Assembly (NCBI GenBank): GCA_014706295.1 | Contig: JACSVZ010000007.1 | Coordinates: 43,042,975 to 43,106,974 of the forward strand | Reading direction: 5' to 3' | DNA: 64,000 nucleotides | Source: Lycocorax pyrrhopterus obiensis | Lineage: Eukaryota; Chordata; Aves; Passeriformes; Paradisaeidae | Shown: positions 48,213 through 59,600 of the stretch, piece after piece | How the letters are laid out: each line of letters opens with the position of its first letter | How positions within the stretch are numbered: position 1 is the stretch's first letter | Position numbers and translations under genes: made by a program | The notes under the pieces: model-generated | Database searches by the model: none | Seen by the model: the letters and a program-made list of their open reading frames with translations, nothing else | Told to the model about the DNA's origin: nothing

Positions 48213-50335
48213 AATATGGATGACTATAATTTAGAAACTGAAATAATTAATTTACTTAATGGAGGCTAAAAACAGCCATTTGAGTTTAATGAGCTAGTGA
48301 CCTAGAAGTTCTGATTCTTCTTACTAAAGCAGCAAGGCCTATATTAGGTGTCATCTCTCCTCTTCTTTTTTCCCATTTTTCTAACAGTCCAAAACTTCAG
48401 ATTCTGCTGATCTTAGTAAAATAGCTTAAAAATCCAAATATTCACTATTGCAGTGCACTGAGGCAGGGAAGCTTGGCAGTCACGCTCAGACAACCTCTGG
48501 CATCTCTAGTCTCCTTAGGCCTTGTGTATGCTTTGGTCTGTGTTGGCTGCCAGAGAAACAAAACCTGTTTTTGTCCTTCTACTCTGACAGAAGCTGGCAG
48601 CATGGACATGGACACCTAACATCCTGTAACCTTTCTGTCCTTGGGGAAAGCTGCCACCAAGTGTTCACAAAACCTGTCACAGTTTCTAGCTGGGGAACTG
48701 TGAGCGTGTTACACAGGACAATGTTTTCAGCTGGCCATCAGCTACAAAACATGCATTACTTCCCACCTGATCAGACGCTGAAAATCTTACTGCAAGGTTT
48801 GGTTTACAGTTGTATCAGTGCACTGTTTGGCGTGCCAGTTCTGCCCTCAGTGGCTGGGGTGTTTTGGTCTGTTTGTTCTTTAGTCTAGCACAAAGTACCT
48901 AAGGCACTGCAGAGCAGATGCTTAGATGCTGCTGATTTCTCAAGATGGGCTTGGATCTACTCTAAGCAGAATGGCAAACGTGGGATTTGGAGGGGGAAAA
49001 AAAAAAGGATGTCAGCTTATGCGAGTGCTCCCTTCTAGGACCAATACAGAATTTCTCCATCTTAGCAGCTTGGTCTTAAAAGTGCTGTTCATCCAAACTA
49101 GTGCCATCTCCTTACAGGAATTATTGCAGGGTACAAAACACTCAGAATGTTTAGGTTGGTGTCTAGCCTATTTCTGTTCATCATCTCACCATCTTTCTCC
49201 AGGTTTTACACTTCATGGTATCCAATATTTCTTGTCTTTTAGGGGGTTTGTTTTTACCTTTGTGGCATTTGCACATGTTTGTTCTCTCCACAGTAGCAGC
49301 TGTCTGGAGCTCAGCCCTCCAGTGTTTTGGTTCTAAGCTTTAGAGTAGCGTGTACTCTACAGGCTGCTTTTGAGAAGTAGTAGTGCAGATGCTGGAAGGG
49401 GAGCTGCGTTCCCGTGGCTCCGTGACACGCTGCCTGTGTGACAGTATGTGTATTGTCACATCTTCTCTTTCCTTATTTTATAAAAGAGAAAATGCCTGTG
49501 GTGCTCCAGCTTGTTTATACAAAATGATTCATCAAATAACTGTGGTTCTCTTTGAGCCTTTAATTTGTAATGCCTCTGCTGCTTCTGACACTCTGCTGCC
49601 TCCAACATTATTCCTCAATTATTACTGAACATCACACACATGAAATGCCTTGGGTCTGTATCATACATGCCGTTCTCTAAGAAGATACCTCTTACAACTG
49701 AAGAAAAAGTGTGTGTACATGACTGTACTTTCTCACAGAGACAAAAGCTAGAGTTAACTCTATTAACTCTCCTTCCGTATTGTAGGGGTGTCTGATAAAA
49801 ATGCAATGATGTGGCATTAATCTTAAAGCTTGGATAGCGTCTCCGAAGACAGACTGTCTTAATGACAAGGCAATTGGATGTGATGATTTATAGCTAGGGA
49901 GAGTGAATTGCTGATTTTTAGATGAGTGCCTAGTGGGCAGATGTCCCCATCACAGAAACTGCTGAATGCTCTTCAGAAGAGTACACTGCTCTGGAATGTG
50001 AGAGATGTGCATTATGTTCCCTGTTTTTCTTTGGATGCACTGTCTGACCTTAAACAAGTCACTTTGCTTTTCTGTACCTGTTTTACGTATTCTGATTATA
50101 TTTCTGTATTATATGTTCTGATTATTTTATGTGCTGGGACAATTTCTTGAAATATTGAATGGCCTCAGTGAAGTATGCCCATATTTCATTTGGAGCACAT
50201 GGAAGCTACCACAGTTTTAATAATAAGTCTTCTTCAGAGATAAGTTTGTCTCTCCCTCAATTTTCCTGTATAAAATGGAAGTTAGAAAACTTTCTGTGTA
50301 AAGCCATACAATATTTTACTTTGGGAAAAACTTCT

Positions 50336-50990
50336 GAAGATTTCTAGTTCAATCTAGATGTTCTTCAGGGTTGTGTGCAGTTGCGCTTTGAATGCCTTCA
50401 GTCCGGTATACTCCTCTGAGGCTTCTGTTTCCATGTTTGGCCACTCTTGTGGTGAAAAATGTCATTTTCTATGAGTTGGAGATTCCCTTATGTTGTGGCT
50501 TAGGAATGGTACTCTCCAATTCAGTGGCCCCATTGAGACTCCAAATCACATTGCTCACTTGCTTCCCCTGGCCATGTGCCTCCCAGCTACCGCAGAGAAT
50601 TAACTCTGTTCTGGCTGGAACCAGGACACCTTACTGCAGCTTGTGTCTCTTGCCACTACAAGTTCACAGTGCCAATTCATGTTCAAGTTGTCTGCCATGT
50701 CTCCAGGTCCTTTTCTGCAGAGTTGCTCCTTAGCCATCTGGTAGCTAGCCTGTACTTATGTGTGAGGCTTTTCAGACCCAGGTGTAGGACTTTGTATTTA
50801 TTGGTTTTAATTTACATCAAACATTGCTATCGGTCCTTTGCTCCACCTTGTAAAGGTTTCTCTGAATGGTAACCCAGTGCTTCCTCCAGTGCATCAACCG
50901 TTCTCTCCATGTCACCTACAAACATGTCTATGTTGGTTCCTCATCCAGGTCCAGGTTTGGAGGTACTGATGAAGTGTTTTCTGAAAGACC
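50336..50990 (-). mobile_element. CR1 LINE fragment, antisense, diverged
   Basis: The + strand retains reversed CR1 blocks: CCAGGTCCTTTTCTGCAGAG (50704-50723), CCAGGTGTAGGACTTTGTAT (50779-50798) and GGTTTTAATTTACATC. Further right is ACCTACAAACATGTCTATG near 50913. These correspond to the segment upstream of the ORF2 C-terminus in CR1. Older than the copy at 23368. Borders approximate. Confidence 0.7.
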
Positions 50991-51383
50991 TATATAGTGG
51001 GAATTAAAATGCTTTTGCTTTTCTTTTTACTCTCTAGTCCTTATGCCATCAAACTCCTGTGTGTTCTCAATAAGTTTTTGCTTTGCTGGATAAATACCAT
51101 TGAATAATGCTCAAATTTTACATGTTATCATTTAGCCATTGACTTTATAATGCAATTTCGGATACAGACACATGACGATCAGTCACTGCATGGAAGTACT
51201 TAGGACCTGTGGTTCAGGAGGAGAGGGATCTGTGTGAGAGACACTGTTAGAATTCCATTTGGGTAGGGAAGAATCGTCACTCTCCTGTGCTGAACCTTAA
51301 ACCTCACTCAGTTATTGGAAAAAAATGAACTAAACTGATTCTGTAGTTGAAACTGTTGATATCTCCTTATCTTCCTCATTTAG

Positions 51384-51767
51384 GTACTATATCGGTGAAC
51401 AGCCGACGCACCCCATTCACTGCTAGTGGGGAGAGTGAGATCCTGGATCTGGAAGGTGACATGTACCTTGGTGGGCTGCCAGAGAACCGGGCAGGACTCA
51501 TCCTTCCCACAGAGCTCTGGACAGCAATGCTGAACTATGGCTATGTTGGCTGTATCCGAGACTTGTTCATTGATGGGCGAAGCAAGAACATCCGGCAGCT
51601 GGCAGAGGCACAGAACGCTGCAGGAGTCAAGTCCTCCTGCTCCCGCCTCAGCACCAAGCAGTGTGACAGCTACCCATGTAAGAACAATGCAGTCTGCAAG
51701 GATGGCTGGAACCGCTTCATTTGTGACTGCACTGGCACTGGCTATTGGGGTAGAACGTGTGAGCGAG
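51384..51767 (+). CDS. NRXN3: NRXN3 exon: end of LNS3 and EGF-like repeat 2
   Basis: Internal exon of 384 bp, phase 1 at both ends. Acceptor is CTTCCTCATTTAG and donor CGAG|GTAAGT (strong). The first two bases complete the Gly codon of DGRSG. The product begins [20 protein letters not shown] and ends GYWGRTCER. The first 90 or so residues finish LNS3, with the closing disulfide between VGCIRD and KSSCSR. The remainder is a six-cysteine EGF-like module: CDSYPC, NAVC, FICDC, RTC. It sits between LNS3 and LNS4 and gives the alpha-neurexin rod a rigid joint. [12 protein letters not shown] and [20 protein letters not shown] are NRXN3-type. Read-through would add [10 protein letters not shown] then stop. 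Confidence 0.97.
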
Positions 51768-54504
51768 GTAAGTTGTGTTTTCTGACTTCAGTTACATAAA
51801 GCTGAAGGTGTGCATGAGAACGAGGACAAAATCCAGTGTTCCCGCAAGACTGTCGCCTGCCCTTGTTGGTCTTCCCAATGCTAAGTCTGAAAGTGTCATA
51901 GTTTCTGATAGTAATGTAGTTTCTCCTTGGGTCATTGAAATTTCATAGAAGAGATGGGGCGAGACAGGGAAAAGACCAGATTGTGCTTTTGTGGGCCATA
52001 AGTGCTCAGCGCCAGGCTCTGAGGCTAAGCAAAGGCAGCAGCAAATGCTGGCAATTAGCTTGATATGGTCCCCATTTCACACCTTCCACCAGAGAGGGTG
52101 ATGACCAGGTAACACACTGTTATTTATTTTCTTAAATCCTTGCTTCTCATCCTCTGTCTTCTTTCCATAATGGTTCTCTACTCAGCAGTTGAACTCAGTG
52201 TGACTTTGTTGCAAATATAGTAAAGAAAGGAAAGAAATGGAGAAGAAGCTAATAGACAGGACACAATTCCTCCTGCAAGTGATGCTCTGACTGCCTTGCA
52301 ATGTGGTAATGATCTCACCTGCCCCTGCTCCCTGAGCTCTCTTGCACTCCTGTTAAATACGGTAAAGAGAAAGATTTAATCATGCCAGAAAGACTCCTAA
52401 ACTGAATTTAGTTTTGGATAGCTCTTATTGAATAGCTGGCACAGTGAAGTGGATTTATGATGGAAGTTATAATTGCAAGTGCGTACTGAGACTTTGTACT
52501 GAGTTTGCTAGTTTTGGGTTGTGGTGTGCTGCGTATTAGGGAAAAAAACCCAAAACCCCTTGGTGCTTGTACTGTTAGTAGTATTGAATCATTCTTGCAT
52601 GCTAGGGTTTTAGAAAGAGTAGGGTACCACAGAACAGTGTCTGCAGTGCAGCCTCTCTCTTCTGAAGTACCTTGTTTCAACAGGTCTGCTCTTCTTCTGG
52701 TCAGTTTGAAATAAAGGACCTACAATATCTGAAATCCCATGGGAATGCTTCCCAAATGCTTTCTGATTATCAGATGCAGAGCAAGCTTTGAGATAATTGG
52801 CAAAAAGATTCCCCCAATGTGATGGGTACCACGCTTCCTCCTGTTGCATATGAGCTGCCTTTCCAAAATGAACCTAGGAGAAATTAGGGTGAGTTGAAAG
52901 TCTTGTCAGCAAGGTCTGGAGGGCTGTTGCAGACATGCAGGAGCATAGGAAGTGTGGGTTAGTGCAGCAGTTGTGAAGGATCTTTGGTGGGTTTTTTTAA
53001 GTACTTAATGTCTTCTTTACCCTTTGCCTTGTAATTTGTTAGTATTTGACATTGGTTGCATCAAGTCATTGCGACCCCCTGTTAGTTGCACTTCAGATGT
53101 TAGAGGTAGGAGCTGGTATCTGGCTCGTGGAGGATGATGTACTACTTTGTTGTGATTACAAAGTACCTCCTCAGAACCCTGGACTTTTCTGAAAAGGACC
53201 CCAAAGCCCTGGCCTTAACTAAGCGGGGGGGGGAGGGGAATGTGTGTTGTATTCAAATTAGTTACTTTCTGTATCTGCAGTGAAAATGCCTTGGGCTCAA
53301 AAAGATGTGTGAGGTCTGTTTGGTGGATCTTGAAAACTCTCAGCACCCTTTCCTTCTACTGAAACACTGTGAGAGCAAGTGCAGAGGACAAGAGCCCGGG
53401 AAGGACACAAAGCAAAAGACAACTGAAAATCAGATACTTTTAGGCCGATGAGAATCAAATGTTGTTGATCACTCACCTTTTAATATTTGCTCCTACTTAA
53501 ATGATTTGACTGCAGTTTGCTTGGATTTTTTTAAAGAAGTATATAGTATTGAAAAAGGCAGGTTGGTATGAGACTCCTGATTATTTAGGACTGAAATAAA
53601 AGACATTGAGATTTAGATTTTAAACCTCAAAAGCTAATTGCTCAGAACTGGACACAGCCTGAGTCCTTTCTAGTTAAAAGGACAAAAAAAAAAAGGCTTG
53701 TTCCAGCCATTTTCTTTGCTGAGCTGCATCCAGTGTTTATTGCAGAAAGACAGAAATATCCCACTCTGGTTCTTCTCCCAAGGGCTGGAACCAGTGCTCG
53801 TTCCCGTTTGGGTGTGCTCACAGATGGACAGCTAACACCCTGAGCCAAACAGGTTTTTTCTGTGTTTTGTGGTGCACCGTGAGCAGTAACTCATCTGCTG
53901 TTAACAATGCTGATGTTGATCATAGGGCTGCACGCTTTATTGTCTGCCAAGTACCTTTGCAGCAGTGTTCACTAAGAACAGTTTAATGATAATACACCTC
54001 TTCCAATTATGTATGCAATAAAGAGAGATGTTGTAAAATTACTGGTAATAAGAAATGCTACAAAACCATTTACTACACAGGATAAGTGCTGCATACTTTG
54101 CTGTCTCATGCACAGGTAGCAGTGTAGATTTCTTTTTAATTTTAGTGAAGATGTTTGATGATAATCACATCTTTGAAGGTTTGTTTAAAGCAACTGAAAA
54201 GTGTTGATGCTTTTTGGACTGTCCAGACCTTCTGAGTATGCAGTGAAATGCTAGATAACTGCTGAGAATAGATTTTCTTACAGGAATGATGGTTCCCAGG
54301 AACGATGGAAACATTAGGAGAAAAGTCTTTGCTGCAATGTTTTGAATTCTTTTAATCCTTGCTAGGTCTTGAACAGTCGAAGACTTAAGAAAGTCAAAAC
54401 ATGAGAATAATTCTTATGATTTCATGATCTAAACTAAGATGTTAGAAAATAGGTCTGTTGTAGATCTCATCTATTCACTGACTTACTAATACCAGATAGA
54501 TCCC
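51768..54504 (+). other. NRXN3: NRXN3 intron after EGF-2, first segment
   Basis: Intron beginning GTAAGT. Includes a 10-bp inverted repeat, GTTTTGGGTT / AACCCAAAAC (52511-52556), and a G-rich run near 53224-53237. The last six bases (GATCCC, 54499-54504) are the left target duplication of the next LTR. No gene or RNA recognised. Confidence 0.8.
53224..53237 (+). repeat. G-rich run
   Basis: GCGGGGGGGGGAGGGG-type tract, potential G-quadruplex on the pre-mRNA-sense strand. Confidence 0.8.
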
Positions 54505-54869
54505 TGTGGACACTGAAAAGCTTTAGCAGAGAGATTTTCCGGCTTTCTGCAGCATTTTGTGAGAGTTCTGTCTTTCCCATGCAAGCAAGACAAAACAATG
54601 TTACCGTTTTGTAAGCTTCTTGCAGCTGCGGATTGTTTTGGTAGAATTGTTATAGTTCTAACTAGAAAAACACTCAGAGATGTGTGTCTTAGAACTTGAC
54701 CAATCCCCTTAGGGGGTGGATGGCAAAAACCAATTACCTTATGCCACTTAATACACTTTGCGAACTAACATATAAAAGCCTTCTGAGAGTTCATTAAATC
54801 ATCATCCATTTATCCCTGAGCCTGGACTTCGTGTCGTTTCTCTACTCGTCCGTGGGGAAAACAGCGACA
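54505..54869 (+). mobile_element. ERV solo LTR, 365 bp, sense, with 6-bp target duplication
   Basis: Starts TGTGGACACTG and ends AAACAGCGACA. It is flanked by perfect direct repeats GATCCC at 54499-54504 and 54870-54875. Internally it has a TATA box (CATATAAAAGCC, about 54768-54779) and ATTAAA (54794-54799). These are followed by a typical R/U5 with CCTGAGCCTGGACTTCG. A 6-bp duplication fits class II (ERVK-like) integration. The single LTR without internal sequence indicates recombination between the two LTRs of a former provirus. It lies sense to NRXN3, so its polyadenylation signal could act on the transcript, though retention of the full-length gene implies that is weak. Confidence 0.88.
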
Positions 54870-56425
54870 GATCCCTATTGTACAATTTCCCAAACTGTCT
54901 CCAAACTGCAGAAAAAAATATTCCATCTGAATTTAGCAAAACATTTCATACAATCCCGTCACACTCATTTTGATTTGTTTCTCACTAATTTTATGGTAAA
55001 ATCTCCATTAAACATGATCTGAAGAATGTTAACTTTGCTAAGGGCATTTGTGTGAGAAGTTAATTTTCTCACTTGCCGTCAATCCATTTGTAACACTTGT
55101 GGCTGATCCCTTTATGGCTGGCCCAGGCAGCTACTACCGTGGAAGATGCTGTTCACAGTCCTGCTCAAGAAACACAGGTCTGGGCTTTATGTGATGAGCT
55201 TCCTTGTATCTCTCCTTGAAGACCGACTGTCAGAGCAGAAGGCTGCTGTTTGTTGCATAAGTGATGGGTTATTATACTGATTAGACTTTTATGTATCCTC
55301 CACCTTATAATTATTTCCTTACCTTCTATGGGGTAACTTCTGTTCTAACATTCAAACAATTCCCAAGATGCTCATTAGATGTTGTGCTACCTCCAGTAAG
55401 GACAGCGCAGCCAAGGTGGGCTTGTAAGGGAAGAGAAAAAATATTAAGGAACAATTTAAAAGTCTCTCGCTTTTGTGGATTTATATTGTGAACCTTACCA
55501 CTTATTATAACTTTTTTGTCCACAGATATATATATTCAGTCAAAAGCCACTCTGAATATTTGTGCTTTCCAGGACAAGTGACTGCATTTGTTGCACTGTA
55601 ATGCCTTTGTGATATCCTCAGTACAGAAGAGCATGCAGTTAATTGTGCAGTCAGGGTGATTACATCTGCTTGGGAAAAAAACATTTCATGGTTTTTATGC
55701 CATTGAACTTTAACTTCGAAGAGTCTCATTGATGTGACGGTCTCCAGCAGCATCTGCTGAGCAGCTGGAAAATCTGAGACTGTATAAAAACCAACTGATT
55801 GTCTCTCCTATATTGTATAATATTATGGGCATGATTTTTTTTATCCATGTGTTCTGCCTGTTTCTTCATCCTGATTCCATCATCATATGCTTTTGATATT
55901 TGAGGCCACGCCTGACTTCCGTGCTGCATGTGAATTTGTTGGTACTCCGGGTGCTCTTATCTCATCTAAATATGTCAGTTGATGGCACAGAAGAAGATAA
56001 TAATTTCTGCTGGTTTTCTCCAAACTTCTGTACTTCTGGCTGTTTATTGCTGAGTGTAGCTTTCATAAGGTCCTCCCAGTTCAAGAAATATGATTACCCA
56101 AAACTGTATGATTTTGTGTGCTGTCAACTCCTGTAAAGAACACTAGAATAACAAAAAGATGTTGATGGGTAGGTAAGACCATTTGATTAATGCTTTTAGA
56201 ACCTGATACTTTTATTAGTATAGGCCTCTTCTACAGGACCAATATGATAGTGATATTTTTTATTTATCTCCCGGTTTATAAATGACAGTTCAGAACAATG
56301 GTTTCTCCTTAGTGTAAGCCACAAAATACACTCCATCTATAAGTCAAGGCACAAATGTTGTTCAGATAACTCTCAGATTGAAGGACAACTTGTCATAGCA
56401 GGTCAGTTTTTCCTGAATATCACGG
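54870..56425 (+). other. NRXN3: NRXN3 intron, unassigned segment
   Basis: Begins with the right GATCCC duplication. Remainder is AT-rich intron with nothing recognised. Confidence 0.75.
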
Positions 56426-56665
56426 TGTCATGGTTTGACCTCAGCCAGCAACCGAGCCCCAAGCAGCCACTCGCTCACTCCTCCACCAGCGCACCAGCGG
56501 CATCAGGGAGACAATCAGAAGGCTATAAGTGAGATGACTCGTGGCTTGAGATAAAGACAGTTTATTAGGAAAAGCAAAAGCCATGCATACAAGGAAAGCA
56601 AAACAAGGAATTCATTCACCACTTCCCATGGCAGGCAGTGTTCAGCCATCTCCAGGAGAGCAAGC
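56426..56665 (-). mobile_element. Truncated copy of the 31359 LTR family, antisense
   Basis: Opens TGTCATGGTTTGACCTCAGC. It parallels 31359-31580 block by block: CAATCAGAAGG, TGAGATAAAGACAGTTTA, GGAAAGCAAAACAAGGAATTC, CTTCCCATGGCAGGCAG, CATCTCCAGGAGAGCA. Similarity is lost after about 56665, so the far half (U3 in the minus orientation) is deleted or replaced. It is in the same orientation as the other copy. No viral genes nearby. Confidence 0.8.
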
Positions 56666-59600
56666 TGATGACACTGGGTTCAAGAATTGCTTCAGACTAC
56701 GTGGTATCTTTGAGTGTCTTATAGCTCAGTGGTTGATCTTAGTCCCTGTGGCTTCATACCCCACTTCCTTTCCATACCCTCCAATCAGACCAGTTTGTGT
56801 TTCTGCTGAGACTGCCAATTGTCCTTACAATTAAAGGGAATATCTTGATGGAAGAAGCCAGGATGAAGTAGATTCACTTGTCATGAAAAATTATTTCCAA
56901 TATTTAAAATGACTGTATAGACCTTGGAGATGTTATCTGTGAAATTAGGTTTCTCTATCTCCGTGCTTTGCCCAGTCGAAGCCATCGAGCTGAAAGGCAG
57001 GCACTGGCACAGTGCATTTTCTGTCTCATTTCTTCTTCTCTATTCGTCTCCGGGGGAGAGGAGAGACTTGGCATTCATGGTGCTCCCTTAATTGACTCTT
57101 TCTGTATGTGGAGATAGGCAGTCGTCCCTTGGACACTTTGATTGATTGGATGAGGCTATTATGTGATATGGAAAGGATATGCAAAAGCACAGCCCATCAC
57201 CACAACCATGGAAAGATCTTATTTTGTGGTGTATATTGGCTCACCCCAGTCTGCTTGGTTTGTCTGTCTTGTCTCATACGCAGTTATCGCAGAGAGCAGC
57301 CCACAGGGTGGTCCTGGCAAATCCACTGCCTCTAGGTACCAGACTCCAAGGTATGGCTCTCTGGAGGGAAACCCTTCTCACTGTCACTGCTAAAGCATCT
57401 GGGAATGTGCGAAGGAAAGATAATATTCATCATTTTTATTTTATTTCTTAGTAGCGTCCTCTTTTTTTTTTTTACTGGGTAATCGAGAACAACGAGGTTA
57501 AAATTGGGAGATAAGGTGCAGAAGAGGGAAACTGTGTCCTGATAAATCAAATCTTAGTATGAGTTTCAGAGTGACTTCCTGCTTTGTGATGATGATAGGT
57601 GGTGAGTAGGTGAATAGATAGAACATAAAACTTAGGAGATATCCATCACATTAAAGCAAAAGTCTTCCCACTGAAGGGACACAGCAGCAGGGAGGAGGTA
57701 TTAGAAAAGCAGCTTCATAATAAGTGCTGTTGGTCTCATGATGCTTCCATTTTTTATGTCCCGCAGCTTTTGACTTCTGAAGTTCTGCCTGTTAGGGCAA
57801 GGTCCTCTTGTGGTCAGCCTGGACCCTTTGGGTTACCTACCACAATAATCTTGTGTTCTTGTGATCCACAGCATTTTTTCGTTTCTGAACGAGGAGGAAT
57901 TGTAATTCTTCATGTTGTGATACTGCTAAAGGGAGCGAAAGGACAGAGAAGGTTGAAGGAGATTACTGTTGGAAGTTGTATCAAAGCACCAGAGTTTAGG
58001 ATTCAAACGGAGTCATGTGGAATTAGTTAAGTCTGACTGCTCCAATACCCACAGGCCCCATTTCAAACTGCTGAGAAAGAAAAAAGATGGTATTTTAAAT
58101 AGTGATTTTTTTATCCACTACCTTTCATTAAATGATTAAAATGGAAAATGACAATTCAGCCCTCAGTTGAAAAGCATGTTAGATTGACAGCTCTGGGAGC
58201 CCTAGGCTTGTACTTAGAATGAGAAATATATAGAGTACTTCTCCTTTATATACCTTAGTCATCTCTTGGAGGAGTATTTGCATTAGAGGTTAGTAAATAG
58301 GTCCGTCTTTCTGACTTGCCTGGTCTTTGGTAGAGCTGTGAAGTGGAATGGTAAAAGGAGGAACTCTTCTTCTATAGCTCTCATTTCCTCTCCTTTTTGT
58401 GTGAAACTGCTGAAGACAGAGAGCCATGAGGCAGCTTAGTGTACCCAGCCCAGGGAGCAGAGCAAGGCTGGAACTAAGCAGAACAAAATGGAGTTTGTGA
58501 TGCATGTATCATCTGCCATGTGAGGACAAAATCTCCCCCTCAAAAAGTGATTGGCAAAAGGCGTGTGCTTGCTAAATAGTGTGAAGGAAGCAAGAATACA
58601 GAAACCGTCTAAAATATTTTATAGTTCTGTTTTTTTTTTTTTTACTCTCTCTGTTGAGAATGTTTGTGACCGAACAGAGAAAATAGGTCAAAGGAAAGGT
58701 TTTTGGCATACTAAGAAATTTCAAAATATCTAGAGTCCATACACTAATCTTAGTGTACAGGTTCTGATTCCTAGAGGTGGAAGCCTAATAGTTCAGTGCC
58801 CAGTCACAGAAACATCCAAGTTTTCACCATTTTATTACCCTATCTTTGGTGAAATTCTCTTCTGTTGCAATCTGGCTTTTTGAGGCAAACCCCACAAATC
58901 ACTGCTACCCCATTTCTGCTTGTCAGCTCTGATGTCCAATTTGTGCAAATTTCCTTTATTCTGCATTTACGTTTAATTGTTTTGTCTCCTTGGAGGACTG
59001 ACCAATGCTGAATTTTAGCCTTTCTCTCCCTGTCAAGTGTTACTGGAGGATGATTTAGCACTACATCCAAGGTGCTTTTCTCAAAGCTGTGTTTTTAATA
59101 ATTCCGTCTTTTCTTGATGTTAAACATGGGATTGGGCACCTGAGGATGTGGATAAAGTGAGTCACAGGTAGTACCTGGCAGTTCACTTTTCACCAGTCCC
59201 AGTCTGATGCTGGAAGCACCACTGTGGTGTGAAGGAGCTGCCTTTAACCACCTTGGTGAAGGAGGTGGAGATTGACTCCTGTCCCAGTCTGTTGCCCTCC
59301 CTTTTACTGAGGCAACATCATGGTTCTGTATCTTGTTCAAATGCTTGTATGCCATTCCCCTAAGCCTGCTGGATTCCTTCTGCCTTTTTCCAGTTTGACC
59401 AAATTTCACTTTCCTGTCTGGTGCAGAAGAGCAAAGGATGTCCTGCGAGATTTCTTGGGATATGGGAGAAGGGGACAAGGAAAGGAATGAATAGAGCTTT
59501 GTCAAACAAAAGGCTGGTATCTTTTTTCTGGGGGATGGGGACCATTTTATAACCTGCAAGCTTTTTGAGTAAAGTAATTATGGAAAACAAAAAGCATTAA

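Larger units (their letters stand above)
46372..51383 (+). other. NRXN3: NRXN3 intron between LNS3 exons
   Basis: 5.0 kb phase-1 intron, GTAGAG ... CTCATTTAG. Contains a poly(C) run (48198-48212) and a CR1 fragment (50336-50990), listed separately. Open frames at 48448-48888 (146 codons) and 48926-49336 (136 codons) are long for an intron but show no domain, and their sequence looks non-coding. Confidence 0.85.

Noticed and set aside
48448..49336. Two adjacent open frames of 146 and 136 codons
   Set aside because: No recognisable motif and no plausible promoter or exon borders; lies inside an NRXN3 intron.
54870..56425. Internal retroviral genes next to the LTR
   Set aside because: The right target duplication directly follows the LTR, so it is a solo LTR; no gag, pol or env motifs found.
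59095..59559. 154-codon minus-strand frame
   Set aside because: Composition looks like translated intron; no family resemblance.
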